From Azospirillum brasilense (GTDB lineage Bacteria; Pseudomonadota; Alphaproteobacteria; Azospirillales; Azospirillaceae): 64,000 bases of DNA. The notes under the pieces were generated by a model, which ran no database searches, was not told the DNA's origin, and was given only the letters and a program-made list of their open reading frames with translations. The stretch lies in the NCBI RefSeq assembly GCF_008365405.1, contig NZ_QOKV01000024.1:1-64000 (forward strand). The letters are read 5' to 3'. The position numbers and the translations under genes were made by a program. The first letter of the stretch is position 1, and each line of letters opens with the position of its first letter. This document shows positions 52,082 through 61,832 of the stretch, piece by piece.

Positions 52082-53844
52082 GCGGTTCGAACACGGACAC
52101 CATCCCGGACCGTCCCGGCCGCTTCCTGCTGCATTACATCCGGCGGCGGCCCTGGTCGTTCGGCGGGCTGTTCTCGGTGATCGTGGCGGCGGCGGGCTGT
52201 GCGGTCGCCGTGCAGTACGGGATGAAGCTGCTGATCGACGCCATGGCCTCCCCCGACCGGGCGGCGGCGGATGTCTGGACTCCGCTCGGCCTGTTCCTGG
52301 GCTTCATCGCGGCGGAGAACGTGCTGTGGCGGCTGGGCGGCTGGCTCGGCTGCCGGACGGTGCTGGCGACCGGCGTCGACATGCGGCTGGACCTGTTCCG
52401 GCACCTGACCGGCCATTCGATGCGCTACTTCTCGGAGCATCTCGCCGGGTCGCTGGGAAACCGCATCGCCGCCACCGAGAACGCGGCAACCACCATCTTC
52501 CGCACGCTGACCTGGAGCATCGTCCCGCCGGTCACCGACTTCCTGGGGGCGGTGCTGGTGCTGCTGACCATCCACTGGGGCATGGCGGCGGCGCTGGTGC
52601 TGTTCGCCCTGGTGGTCGCCGTCGCCATCGTCGGGCTGGGGCTGCGCGGCCGGACGGTGCACCACGCCTTCGCCGAACAGTCCGCCCGCACCAACGGCGA
52701 GCTGGTCGACGTGGTGTCCAACGTCTGGACGGTGAAGGCCTTTTCCGCCCGTGGGCGGGAGCGCGAGCGCCTGCGGCAGGCCTTCACGGTGGAGGCCGGG
52801 GCGCACCGCCGGAGTTGGATGCATCTGGAGAAGACCCGCGTCGTCCATGACGTCTGCCTGTGGGTGATGGCCGGGTCGATGCTGCTGTGGGCGCTGCTGC
52901 TGTGGCGGGACGGCACGATCACCACCGGCGACGTGGTGATCGTCAGCGCCCTGACCTTCCGCATCCTGCACGGCTCCCGCGACCTCGCCTTCGCGCTGGT
53001 CACCGCCACCCAGCAGGTCAGCGCCATCGACGAGAGCCTGCGGGTGATCGCCCGCCCTCACGACGTGCTCGACCCGGTGCCGGCCGAACCCGCCACGCCC
53101 GGCGGCGGCGCCATCGCGTTCGAACGGGTCTCCTACCGCTATCCCGAGGGGCGGCGGGTCCTGGAGGATTTCAGCCTGACCATCCCGGCCGGGCAGAAGG
53201 TCGGGCTGGTCGGGCCGTCGGGGGCCGGCAAGTCCACCATCATCAGCCTGATCCAGCGGTTGGACGACGTGCAGCGCGGCGACATCCGGATCGACGGTCA
53301 GCCGCTCACCGCCCTGGCCCAGGACGACCTGCGGGCCAAGATCGCCGTGGTGCCCCAGGATATCGCGCTGTTCCACCGCCCGATCCTGGAGAACATCCGC
53401 TACGGCCGCCCCGACGCCAGCGACGAGGAGGTGTTCGAGGCCGCCCGCCACGCCTTCTGCGACGGCTTCATCCGGCAGTTGCCGGAGGGCTACGGCACGC
53501 TGGTCGGCGAACGCGGCGTGCGGCTGTCGGGCGGACAGCGGCAGCGGCTGGGCATCGCCCGCGCCTTCCTGAAAAACGCCCCGATCCTGATCCTCGACGA
53601 GGCGACCTCCGCCCTGGACACCCAGTCGGAGCAGGAGATCCAGGCGGCGCTGGCCGATCTGGCCCAGGGGCGGACGGTGGTCGCGGTGGCGCACCGCCTG
53701 TCCACGGTTTCGGCCTTCGACCGCGTTCTGGTCCTGGTGGACGGCCGCATCGCCGAGGACGGACACCCCACGGAGCTGCGGCGGCGTGGCGGCCTGTTCA
53801 ACTCCCTGTGGCAGCTCCAGGCGCAGGGCTTCGCGGCGGAGTAG
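52078..53844 (+). CDS. ABC exporter with fused membrane and ATPase domains (MsbA/ATM type)
   Basis: A 588-residue half-transporter. Six membrane helices (about 25-320) are followed by an ATPase domain with Walker A GPSGAGKS, Q-loop VVPQDIALFHRP, signature LSGGQRQRLGIARA, Walker B ILILDEATSALD and the H-loop in VAVAHRLSTV. It acts as a homodimer. In this operon it is a candidate flippase or exporter for the galactofuranose-containing product or its lipid carrier. A GC-rich hairpin follows. Confidence 0.92.
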   Translation: MSGSNTDTIPDRPGRFLLHYIRRRPWSFGGLFSVIVAAAGCAVAVQYGMKLLIDAMASPDRAAADVWTPLGLFLGFIAAENVLWRLGGWLGCRTVLATGVDMRLDLFRHLTGHSMRYFSEHLAGSLGNRIAATENAATTIFRTLTWSIVPPVTDFLGAVLVLLTIHWGMAAALVLFALVVAVAIVGLGLRGRTVHHAFAEQSARTNGELVDVVSNVWTVKAFSARGRERERLRQAFTVEAGAHRRSWMHLEKTRVVHDVCLWVMAGSMLLWALLLWRDGTITTGDVVIVSALTFRILHGSRDLAFALVTATQQVSAIDESLRVIARPHDVLDPVPAEPATPGGGAIAFERVSYRYPEGRRVLEDFSLTIPAGQKVGLVGPSGAGKSTIISLIQRLDDVQRGDIRIDGQPLTALAQDDLRAKIAVVPQDIALFHRPILENIRYGRPDASDEEVFEAARHAFCDGFIRQLPEGYGTLVGERGVRLSGGQRQRLGIARAFLKNAPILILDEATSALDTQSEQEIQAALADLAQGRTVVAVAHRLSTVSAFDRVLVLVDGRIAEDGHPTELRRRGGLFNSLWQLQAQGFAAE

Positions 53845-53848
53845 ATGA

Positions 53849-53876
53849 CGGCCCCCGCACCGTGGCGCGGGGGCCG
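53849..53876 (+). terminator. GC-rich hairpin after the ABC exporter
   Basis: A perfect 10-bp stem (53849-53858 with 53867-53876, 8-base loop) sits right after the stop codon. No T run follows, so termination is uncertain. Confidence 0.4.
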
Positions 53877-54053
53877 CATCAGCCAGAACGGTTAGGGAAA
53901 ACCGCCCTTCGACGAGCTATCTTTCCGGGCGTTGTGTGTTAAGACACCAGACGCAACCTCGCCTCGGCCCGAAAGCTCGATGAAAGCCACGACCGACGAC
54001 AGCATCTTTGCAATTCACACTCTTATTCCGTGCGAAATCCGCGGAGCCGGCGC

Positions 54054-57023
54054 ATGACCGACCTGCCGGTGATTGGCGGCCCGGTGATTGGCGGCGACCT
54101 GGATTTCCTGTCCGGCGGGGGCGAGATGGGAGAGCGGATGCGCTCCCACGACTGGGCATCCACGGCGCTTGGCCCGCCGGAGAGCTGGCCGCAGAGCCTG
54201 CGCACCATCGTCAGCGTCGTCCTCTCCTCCCGGCAGGCGATGTTCGTGGCCTGGGGGCCGGAGCTGTCCTTCCTCTACAACGACGGCTATGTGCCGATCT
54301 TCGGGGCCAAGCACCCGGAGGCGCTCGGCCGCCCCTTCGCCGAGGTGTGGTGGGACATCTGGCCCCAGATCAAGCCGCTGGTCGACCGCACGCTGTCCGG
54401 CGAGGCCTCCTGGTACGAGGATCTTCTGATCCCGATGGAGCGCCGGGGCTTCCGCGAGGACGCCTGGTTCACCTTCTCCTACACCCCGGTGCGGGGCGAG
54501 GACGGGCGCATTCCGGGAATGTTTTGCGCCGTCGTCGAGACGACCGCCCAGGTGCTCGCCACCCGGCGCACCGCCTTTCATCTCGAGCTGGAATCCCGGC
54601 TGCGTCAGCTCTCCAACCCGTTCGCCGTGGCCGCGGCGGCGGCGGAGGCTCTGGGTCGCCACCTGGGGGTCAGCCGCGTCGGTTACGGCGTGATGGACGA
54701 GACCGCCCGCTTCTTCACGACGGAGCGGAACTGGACCGACGGCAGCGTCGACCATCAGGCCGGCACCCATGACCTGCTGAGCTTCGGGCCGGAGCTTCTG
54801 GACACGCTGCGCGGCGGCGGGACACTGACCATCCACGACGCCACTGCGGACCCGCGCTTCGCCGCGCCGGACCGGCAGGCCGCCTTCGCTGGGCTGAACA
54901 TCGCCTCCGCCATCACCACCAGTCTGGTGAAGAACGGGCGGATGGTCGCCGCCCTCTACATCCACGACCGCAAGGCACGGCGCTGGCACCCGGACGAGGT
55001 CCGGCTGGTCGAGGAGGTGGCGGAGCGCACATGGTCCGCCCTGGAGCGCGCCCAGGCCGAGGAGTCGCTGCGCCGCGCCAACGCCCGGCTGGCCGCGGAG
55101 GGGGAGCAGATGCGCACCCTGTTCCGGCAGGCGCCCAACTTCATGTGTGTGCTGCGCGGCCCGGACCATGTGTTCGAACTGGCCAACGACTCCTACCGGC
55201 AACTGGTCGGCGACCGCCCCCTGATCGGCAAGCCGGTGCACGAGGCCATGCCGGAGGTCGCCGGGCAGGGCTTCTTCGAGCTGCTGGGCCGCGTCTACGA
55301 CAGCGGGAAGCCCTTCGTCGGGCACGCCCTGCCGGTGCGGGTCGTCCGCCAACCCGGCGCGCCCGTCGAGGAACGCTTCATCACCTTCATCTACCAGCCG
55401 ATCAAGGACGCCGACGGGCGGGTGACCGGGATCTTCTGCGAAGGCAGCGACGTCACCGAGGCCAAGCGGGCCGAGGACGCGCTGCGCGACCTGAACGCCA
55501 CGCTGGAGCAGCGCGTCGCCGAACGCACCGCCGACCGCGACCGCATGTGGCGCCTGTCCACCGACGTCATGCTGGTGGCGCGCTTCGACGGCTCCATCAG
55601 CGCCGTCAATCCGGCCTGGACCACCCTGCTGGGATGGTCGGAGGAGGAGCTGGCGACGCGCAGCTTCCTCGACCTCGTGCATCCGGACGACCTGGAGCGC
55701 ACGCGGGCCGAGGCGGCGCGGCTGGGCGCCGGGCACATCACGCCGCGCTTCGAAAACCGCTACCGCCACAAGGATGGTCATTATCTCTGGCTGTCCTGGG
55801 TCGCCGTGCCGGACGACCGCTTCATCCACGCCGTGGGCCGCGACATCACCGCGCAGAAAGAGGCCGACGCCGCCCTGCGACAGGCCGAGGACCAGCTTCG
55901 CCAGTCCCAGAAGATGGAGGCGGTCGGCCAGTTGACCGGCGGCGTGGCGCACGACTTCAACAACCTGCTCCAGGCGCTGGAAGGCTGCCTGTCGATGATC
56001 GGGCGCCGCACCGAGGAGCCGCAGGTCCACGCCCTGCTCGACGCCGGGCAGCAGGCGGTGGGGCGCGGGGCCAAGCTGGTGCAGCAGCTCATGGCCTTCG
56101 CCCGGCGCGACAGCCTGCGTCCGGAATCCATCGGGGTGCGTGACCGGGTGCTCGCCATGTCGGCTCTGCTGGAACGGGCTCTGCGGGCCGACATCGCGCT
56201 GGACCTCCGCCTCGGCGACGATCTCTGGCCCGTCGAGGTCGACCCGACCCAGTTCGAGCTGGCGGTCATCAATCTCGCCGTCAACGCGCGCGACGCCATG
56301 CCGGCCGGCGGACGGCTGACGGTGGAGGCGGTCAACGCCGTGTTTCCCCACGGCGATCCGCGGGGGGTGGAGGGCGAGTTCCTGCGCCTGTCCGTGTCGG
56401 ACACCGGCTGCGGCATGCCCGCCGCGGTGGCCATCCGCGCCTTCGAGCCGTTCTTCACGACGAAGGACCTCGGCAAGGGGACGGGGCTGGGGCTGGCCCA
56501 GGTCTACGGCCTCGCCCGGCAGACCGGCGGCACCGCCTGGATCGACAGCGCGCCGGACCGGGGCACCACGGTGCATCTGCTGCTCCGCCGCTCCGGCGTG
56601 GCTCCGGCGGAGGAACCCGCTCTTCCCGCCGCCATTGTGCCGCCGTCGGGTGGCGCGCGGCGTCATGGCCGCGTCCTCGTGGTGGAGGACGACCCCATCG
56701 TCGCCATGACGGTCAGCACCGCGCTGGAGGACGCGGGGTTCGCCGTGCTGTCCGCCGCCAACGCCGAGGAGGCGCTGCCCCACCTGTCGGACGACGGGGT
56801 CGACGTTCTGCTGAGCGACGTGGTGATGCCCGGCGGGATGAGCGGCATCGACCTGGCCCGCGAAGCCCGCGAGCGGCGGCCCGGACTGCCGGTTATCCTG
56901 GCGACCGGCTACAGCGAGGACATCGCCCGAGCCACCGGCATCCCGGTGCTGGCGAAGCCCTACCGGATCGACGAGCTGGTCGGGCGGATCGACGCGATCC
57001 TGACGGGCGAGGTTGGGGAGTAA
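54054..57023 (+). CDS. Hybrid sensor histidine kinase, PAS-GAF-PAS-PAS-HisKA-HATPase-REC
   Basis: A 989-residue soluble hybrid kinase. The N-terminal PAS-like region (about 25-160, WASTALGPPESWPQSLRTIV) is the type found before bacteriophytochrome-like kinases. Then come a GAF domain (about 175-320), two PAS domains (about 350-480 and 495-610; second with FLDLVHPDDLERTRAEAARL), and HisKA with H633 in GGVAHDFNNLL. The ATPase follows (NLAVNARDAMPAGG, GTGLGLAQVYGLARQTGG), then a receiver with D922 in LLSDVVMPGG. No membrane helices. A start at 54054 follows GGAG. A 15-base tandem repeat codes PVIGGPVIGG at the N terminus. No partner regulator gene is adjacent. Confidence 0.9.
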   Translation: MTDLPVIGGPVIGGDLDFLSGGGEMGERMRSHDWASTALGPPESWPQSLRTIVSVVLSSRQAMFVAWGPELSFLYNDGYVPIFGAKHPEALGRPFAEVWWDIWPQIKPLVDRTLSGEASWYEDLLIPMERRGFREDAWFTFSYTPVRGEDGRIPGMFCAVVETTAQVLATRRTAFHLELESRLRQLSNPFAVAAAAAEALGRHLGVSRVGYGVMDETARFFTTERNWTDGSVDHQAGTHDLLSFGPELLDTLRGGGTLTIHDATADPRFAAPDRQAAFAGLNIASAITTSLVKNGRMVAALYIHDRKARRWHPDEVRLVEEVAERTWSALERAQAEESLRRANARLAAEGEQMRTLFRQAPNFMCVLRGPDHVFELANDSYRQLVGDRPLIGKPVHEAMPEVAGQGFFELLGRVYDSGKPFVGHALPVRVVRQPGAPVEERFITFIYQPIKDADGRVTGIFCEGSDVTEAKRAEDALRDLNATLEQRVAERTADRDRMWRLSTDVMLVARFDGSISAVNPAWTTLLGWSEEELATRSFLDLVHPDDLERTRAEAARLGAGHITPRFENRYRHKDGHYLWLSWVAVPDDRFIHAVGRDITAQKEADAALRQAEDQLRQSQKMEAVGQLTGGVAHDFNNLLQALEGCLSMIGRRTEEPQVHALLDAGQQAVGRGAKLVQQLMAFARRDSLRPESIGVRDRVLAMSALLERALRADIALDLRLGDDLWPVEVDPTQFELAVINLAVNARDAMPAGGRLTVEAVNAVFPHGDPRGVEGEFLRLSVSDTGCGMPAAVAIRAFEPFFTTKDLGKGTGLGLAQVYGLARQTGGTAWIDSAPDRGTTVHLLLRRSGVAPAEEPALPAAIVPPSGGARRHGRVLVVEDDPIVAMTVSTALEDAGFAVLSAANAEEALPHLSDDGVDVLLSDVVMPGGMSGIDLAREARERRPGLPVILATGYSEDIARATGIPVLAKPYRIDELVGRIDAILTGEVGE

Positions 57024-57041
57024 AGAGGTCGGGGAATGAAA

Positions 57042-57073
57042 AAGGCGGAGTTCCCCAGGGGGAACTCCGCCTT
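57042..57073 (-). terminator. Intrinsic terminator of the uracil-type permease gene
   Basis: A perfect 15-bp inverted repeat (57042-57056 with 57059-57073) has a run of T residues on the minus strand (complement of 57040-57043). It may also slow readthrough from the kinase gene on the plus strand. Confidence 0.8.
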
Positions 57074-57093
57074 GGCCGGCCGCGATAGGGTCC

Positions 57094-58404
57094 TCAGATG
57101 TGGTCGGAGGACAGGATGGCCTCGGCGTCGCCGCCGGTGCCGCGGCCCGGCAGGACCGCGTTCAGGACGACGCCCATCAGCGCCGCCAGCGCCATCGAGG
57201 AGACGACGAAGCCGCCGTCGCCGAACTTCAGCGACGCGCCGCCGATGCCGATCACCAGGATGGTCGAGGAGATCAGCAGGTTGCGCTTGTCGCCCAGATC
57301 CACCTTGCCCTCGATCAGCGTGCGGATGCCCGAGGAGGCGATGACGCCGAACAGGGCGATGGACACGCCGCCCATCACCGCCGTGGGGATGCTGGACAGG
57401 AAGGCCGACAGCTTGCCCACGAAGCCGAGGATGATGGCGAGCGCCGCCGCACCGCCGATCACCCACACGCTGAACACCCGGGTCACCGCCAGAACGCCGA
57501 TGTTCTCGCCGTAGGTCGTCGCCGGGGGACCGCCCAGCGCGCCCGCCACCATGGTCGCCACGCCGTCGCCGAACACCGAGCGGTGCAGGCCCGGATCGGC
57601 GATGAAGTTGCGGCCCACGACGCGGCTCAGCACGATCTGCCCACCGATGTGCTCGGCGATGGTGACCAGCGCAACCGGGGCCACCAGCAGGATCATCGCC
57701 CAGGCCGAGACGCCCTCCTTCATATCGGAGAACAGCAGGTGGAAGTCGGGCATCCGCAGGAAGGGAGCCGCGGCGACCGGTCCGAAGTCCACCATGCCGA
57801 AGACCACGCCCAGCACATAACCGGTCAGGATGCCCAGCAGGATCGGCACCACCGTGAAGAAGCCGCGCAGCACGATGGAGTAGAGGAAGATGCTGCCCAG
57901 CGTCGCCAGCGCCAGCAGGAAGTGCGGCAGGCTGTACTCGCCGCCGCCCGCGGTGTTCTGCGCCATGCCGACGGCGACCGAGGCGAGGCCGAGGCCGATC
58001 ACCACGATCACCGGCCCGACCACGATGGGCGGCAGGATGGCCAGCAGCCAGCGCACGCCGAAGGCGCGGATCAGCAGGGCGACCGCCACATAGACGGCCC
58101 CCGCCGCGCAGGCCCCGACCAGCGCGCCGCCGGTCCCGCCGATCTGCGTGGCGGCGACGATCGGGCCGATGAAGGCGAAGGAGGAGCCCAGATAGGCGGG
58201 CAGCCGCCATTTGGTGAAGGCCAGATAGATCAGGGTGCCCAGACCGCTGGTGACGAGCGCCACCGACGGATCGAGGCCGGTGAGGATCGGCACCAGCACG
58301 TTGGCGCCGAACATGGCGAACAGGTGCTGGAGGCTGAGCAGGAGGAAGGTGGCCGGGGGCGGACGGTCGTGGACGTCCAGCACCCGGTCGCGCGGGGCTG
58401 TCAT
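57094..58404 (-). CDS. Uracil/xanthine permease family transporter (NCS2, UraA-like)
   Basis: A 436-residue membrane transporter of the nucleobase-cation symporter-2 family with 14 predicted helices. UraA-type features are LLSLQHLFAMFGANVLVPIL at the start, YLGSSFAFIGPIVAA, LVTIAEHIGGQIVLSRVVG with the substrate-facing glutamate, and the TTYGENIGVLAVTRVFS motif. It would import uracil by proton symport. The ATG at 58404 begins the conserved region; upstream in-frame codons lack coding character. It stands alone, transcribed toward the kinase gene, with its own terminator. Confidence 0.9.
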   Translation of the reverse strand: MTAPRDRVLDVHDRPPPATFLLLSLQHLFAMFGANVLVPILTGLDPSVALVTSGLGTLIYLAFTKWRLPAYLGSSFAFIGPIVAATQIGGTGGALVGACAAGAVYVAVALLIRAFGVRWLLAILPPIVVGPVIVVIGLGLASVAVGMAQNTAGGGEYSLPHFLLALATLGSIFLYSIVLRGFFTVVPILLGILTGYVLGVVFGMVDFGPVAAAPFLRMPDFHLLFSDMKEGVSAWAMILLVAPVALVTIAEHIGGQIVLSRVVGRNFIADPGLHRSVFGDGVATMVAGALGGPPATTYGENIGVLAVTRVFSVWVIGGAAALAIILGFVGKLSAFLSSIPTAVMGGVSIALFGVIASSGIRTLIEGKVDLGDKRNLLISSTILVIGIGGASLKFGDGGFVVSSMALAALMGVVLNAVLPGRGTGGDAEAILSSDHI

Positions 58405-58672
58405 GAACTGCGGTTCCCGTATCGGTGGTTGCCGGGCAAGGGTTACTCCGCGACGGCCTGCCCGGTCAAACGCCACCATGCGGAATTTTTCGGCACAGGA
58501 CTCCCACCGGGACCCGGCGGCACCATCACGGATGCGGAATTATTCGTCCGTTGCCTTACAATCGCCCTTTTGTTATTGTGGGTTTTAATAAAAATTCCCG
58601 TTACCGGACATGAAACTGCGTTCCCACACGCGATGCGGGGATGACGCGCCTGTTTTTAGAGTGACTGACCGC

Positions 58673-59689
58673 ATGGCCGACGAACTGTTTGCTCAACTCA
58701 CCGACACCCTTTCGTCGGCGAAGACCGTGGAAGACCTGACCCGGCCCCTTCTGTCGCTCCTGGAACTGGTGACGGAGTTGGAGGCGACCTACCTCACCCG
58801 GATCGAGCTGGAACACGGCATCCAGCGCATTCTCTTCTCCTGCAACACCAAGACCCTGACCATTCCCGAAGGGCTGGCCGTTCCGTGGGAAGGCACGCTG
58901 TGCAAGCGGGCGCTCGACGAAGGGAAGCTCTACACCGACGACGTGCCCAGCTGCTGGGGCGATTCCGAGGCGGCGGCGGCGCTGGGCATTCAGACCTACG
59001 TCAGCACGCCCGTCCATCTCGACGACGGCAGCCTGTTCGGCACGCTCTGCGCCGCAAGTTCGGAGCGCAAGCCGCTGACGCCCAAGGGGGAGCAGGTGCT
59101 GCGCCTGTTCGCCTCGCTGATCGCCCTCCATGTGCAGCGCGAGCAGCTTCTGACCCAGTTCCGGGAATTGAACGCGGCGCTGGAATCCTATTCCTACACC
59201 GACGCGCTGACCGGCCTGCCGAACCGGCGCGCCGTGGTCGCGGAACTGCACCGGCTGTTCGCCATGGCCGAGCGGGCCGGCCAAAGCGTGCTGATCGGCT
59301 TCATCGACCTGGACGGCTTCAAGGCGATCAACGACACCCACGGGCACGAGGCCGGCGACGAATTCCTGACCGAGGTGGGGCAGCGCATCGGCGCGGGGCT
59401 GCGGGCGGGGGACACGCTGGGCCGGCTGGGCGGCGACGAGTTCATCATCGTCGGCATGGGCGCCACGCCCGGTGCCGAGGGGGATGAGGCCGCCGGCGCG
59501 CTGCGTGACCGGGTGGTGCCGCTGATCCGCGGCGGGTACCGCTTGAAGGGCTGCGCCTTCGATTATCCGGGGGCGAGCGTCGGGGTGGTCAGCGCCGATC
59601 CTGGCGCCACGACGCCCGACGACGCGCTGCGCGCCGCCGACGCCGCCATGTATGTCCAGAAGAAGATCCGGCGGGCGGTCAGAGCCTGA
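58673..59689 (+). CDS. GAF-GGDEF diguanylate cyclase
   Basis: A 338-residue soluble enzyme making cyclic di-GMP. The GAF domain (about 15-165; LCKRALDEGKLYTDDVPSCW, IQTYVSTPVHLDDGSLFGTL) is linked to a GGDEF domain (about 172-338) with YTDALTGLPNRRAVVAELHR. The active-site motif GGDEF is intact at 253-257, and the inhibitory RxxD site (RAGD, 244-247) lies five residues before it. An upstream ATG at 58610 would add a poorly coding segment, so 58673 is preferred. The AT-rich stretch near 58570-58600 probably contains its promoter. Confidence 0.88.
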   Translation: MADELFAQLTDTLSSAKTVEDLTRPLLSLLELVTELEATYLTRIELEHGIQRILFSCNTKTLTIPEGLAVPWEGTLCKRALDEGKLYTDDVPSCWGDSEAAAALGIQTYVSTPVHLDDGSLFGTLCAASSERKPLTPKGEQVLRLFASLIALHVQREQLLTQFRELNAALESYSYTDALTGLPNRRAVVAELHRLFAMAERAGQSVLIGFIDLDGFKAINDTHGHEAGDEFLTEVGQRIGAGLRAGDTLGRLGGDEFIIVGMGATPGAEGDEAAGALRDRVVPLIRGGYRLKGCAFDYPGASVGVVSADPGATTPDDALRAADAAMYVQKKIRRAVRA

Positions 59690-59729
59690 CGCCCAAACCC
59701 GACGCCTGCCGCGACGATCGTTCCGAGCC

Positions 59730-60209
59730 TTATGGACCGGCGGCCGCGCTCCAGGGATCGGGAGCGGTCACCTCGTAGGGCTGGGCGACGCCACCCATCG
59801 ACAGCGCATGGACGGAATTGCTGGAGAAGCCGCAGGCCTGCTCCGGATTCACGGCGGCGTTGGGACGGAAGGCATAGGGCCGCGGGGCATCGGGCGACAC
59901 GGAGGTGGCCTTGGTGCGGACGACCAGCCCGTGGCCCGACGGAACGCTCTGCTCCACCCAGACCCACAGGACCTCCGGGTTGTCGCGGAAGCGGGCCAGC
60001 AGGGTGGACAGCGCCTCCGTGCAGGCGGCGTGGTCGAGCTGGTGGGCGCCGCGGTCGATGATGGCCGAGGCCGGTCCGGACGACGAGGCGTCCGCGGGAT
60101 TCCAGGTGACCGCCATGAGGCCGGACAGAGCGATGCCAGCGATGGAGGTTCCCCAGAGGACTCCGGAATCGAAACCGGACTCACCGTGACGGCTGGAATG
60201 ATCGCGCAT
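59730..60209 (-). CDS. Hypothetical protein with N-terminal membrane segment
   Basis: A 159-residue protein I do not recognise. A hydrophobic segment near residues 16-34 (GVLWGTSIAGIALSGLMAVT) could be a signal anchor, followed by a soluble domain with DHAACTEALSTLLARFRDNP and VNPEQACGFSSNSVHALSMG. Two cysteines (about 63 and 126) might pair in the periplasm. The ATG at 60209 follows GAGGGGCC. It converges on the diguanylate cyclase gene with a 40-base gap. Confidence 0.6.
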   Translation of the reverse strand: MRDHSSRHGESGFDSGVLWGTSIAGIALSGLMAVTWNPADASSSGPASAIIDRGAHQLDHAACTEALSTLLARFRDNPEVLWVWVEQSVPSGHGLVVRTKATSVSPDAPRPYAFRPNAAVNPEQACGFSSNSVHALSMGGVAQPYEVTAPDPWSAAAGP

Positions 60210-60762
60210 CGTGGCCCCTCTACAAAACACTCAACCGCTGCAACCGGCGTCTGCAATGTCCCCATCTGTTTGACAGGAACGCAGGCCCGTGACGTTGATC
60301 CAGGACAAGCATTTCATGGGCTCGTCCGGTTCGTTGTTTATTGTGCACCGCAGCATCCGCCCGTCAACACCCACCGGAAGCATGGCAGGGCTGATTCCAC
60401 GCGCTTTCACGCCCGCGTGGCTATGAACGCGGCAATTTGCCGCTCCTCCGTGCCGGAGCACCGTAGCGACCCGCGGATGCGCCGCTGGCCGGCAGGCCCC
60501 CAGACAACGGCCCCGGCGGCGTCATGGTTCCCCAGCGCCGTCTGATTCGCCAACAAAGTCAGTTGGTTATATATACGCATATTCAGGATTACAAACGAAG
60601 GCGTCCCTTCAATCCCACGTCCCACGGGTCGATTGCGGACGCGCGGATGCCATTCCCTTTCGCCCCTGCCGCCGCCGCGCGCTATGGTGCGCCCGGCGAC
60701 CAGCGGACCGGCAAGAGTCCGGGGCGCCCGCAAGAAGAACACGAGAACCGGAAGGGACGAGC
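60210..60762. other. 553-base intergenic region
   Basis: Separates the divergent hypothetical gene and the Ldh-family dehydrogenase gene. The only notable feature is an AT-rich patch at about 60560-60600 with TTATATATACGCATATTC, a plausible promoter or operator for the dehydrogenase. Open frames here have no start signals and no codon bias. Confidence 0.45.
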
Positions 60763-61830
60763 ATGAGTGACCAGACCCCCAGCCGCCGTGCCGCCGCGGC
60801 CTTCGCCCAGACCGCGGAAACCGGGACGCCGGTCGCCTTCGCCGATCTGGTGGCGCTGCTGGAGCGCATCTTCCGGCACCACGGCACGTCGGAGCGGGTG
60901 GCGGCGATCCTGGCGGAGAATTGCGCGTCCTGCGAGCGCGACGGCTCCACCAGCCACGGCGTGTTCCGCATTCCCGGCTACGTCGGCTCGCTGAAGAGCG
61001 GCTGGGTGGACGGGCGGGCCGAACCGACGGTGGAGGAGGCCGGCCCCGCCTTCCTGCGCGTCGACGCCGCCAACGGTTTCGCCCAGCCCGCTTTCCTGGC
61101 CGCCCGCGGCCGTTTCCTGGAGATGGTGCGCGAGAGCGGCATCGCTGTGATGGCGATCCGCAACTCCCACCATTTCAGCGCCCTGTGGCCGGACGTCGAG
61201 CCCTTCGCGCGGGAGGGGCTGGTGGCGCTCTCCTTCGTCAACAGCTTCGCCTGCGTCGTGCCGCCGGGCGGCAAGGCCGCCGTCTACGGCACCAACCCGA
61301 TGGCCTTCGCCACCCCGGTGGCCGGCGGCGACCCGATGGTGTTCGACCAGGCGGCCAGCTCCATGGCCAACGGCGACGTGCGCATCGCGGCGCGCGAGGG
61401 GCACGCCATCCCCGCCGGCTCCGGCGTGGACCGCGACGGCAAGCCGACCACCGACCCCAAGGCCGTTCTCGACGGCGGCGCCCTGCTGCCCTTCGGCGGT
61501 CACAAGGGCGGCTCCATCGCCTTTATGATCGAGGTGCTGGCGGCGGCGCTGACCGGCGGCAAATACTCGCGCGAGGTGGACTGGTCGGCCCATCCCGGCG
61601 CCGAGACGCCCTGCACCGGCCAGCTCTTCATCGTCATCGACCCGGAGCGCGGCGGCACCGGCGCCTTCGCCGACCGCGTCGCCGGCCTCATCGGCGAGGT
61701 GAAGGAAGCGGGGCAGGACCGCATGCCGGGCGAGCGCCGCTACGCCCGCCGCGCCCGCACCCTGCGCGACGGCATCCCGCTCGCCCCCGCCCGGCTGGCC
61801 GAGCTGCGCGCCCTGGCCGGCGACGCCTGA
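60763..61830 (+). CDS. Malate/L-lactate dehydrogenase (Ldh_2) family oxidoreductase
   Basis: A 355-residue NAD(P)-dependent oxidoreductase of the Ldh_2 family, which includes ureidoglycolate dehydrogenase (AllD), 2,3-diketogulonate reductase and delta1-piperideine-2-carboxylate reductase. Motifs are ERDGSTSHGVFRIPGYV (45-65 region), IRNSHHFSALWPDVEPFA with the active-site histidine, YGTNPMAFATPV and LPFGGHKGGSIAFMIE. The ATG at 60763 follows GGGACGAGC. A three-hairpin element separates it from a downstream amidase. This neighbourhood would fit amino-acid or ureide nitrogen use. Confidence 0.88.
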   Translation: MSDQTPSRRAAAAFAQTAETGTPVAFADLVALLERIFRHHGTSERVAAILAENCASCERDGSTSHGVFRIPGYVGSLKSGWVDGRAEPTVEEAGPAFLRVDAANGFAQPAFLAARGRFLEMVRESGIAVMAIRNSHHFSALWPDVEPFAREGLVALSFVNSFACVVPPGGKAAVYGTNPMAFATPVAGGDPMVFDQAASSMANGDVRIAAREGHAIPAGSGVDRDGKPTTDPKAVLDGGALLPFGGHKGGSIAFMIEVLAAALTGGKYSREVDWSAHPGAETPCTGQLFIVIDPERGGTGAFADRVAGLIGEVKEAGQDRMPGERRYARRARTLRDGIPLAPARLAELRALAGDA

Positions 61831-61832
61831 TA

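Noticed and set aside
54015..56783. 922-codon minus-strand frame opposite the hybrid kinase
   Set aside because: Shadow frame with no domain; the kinase has all catalytic motifs.
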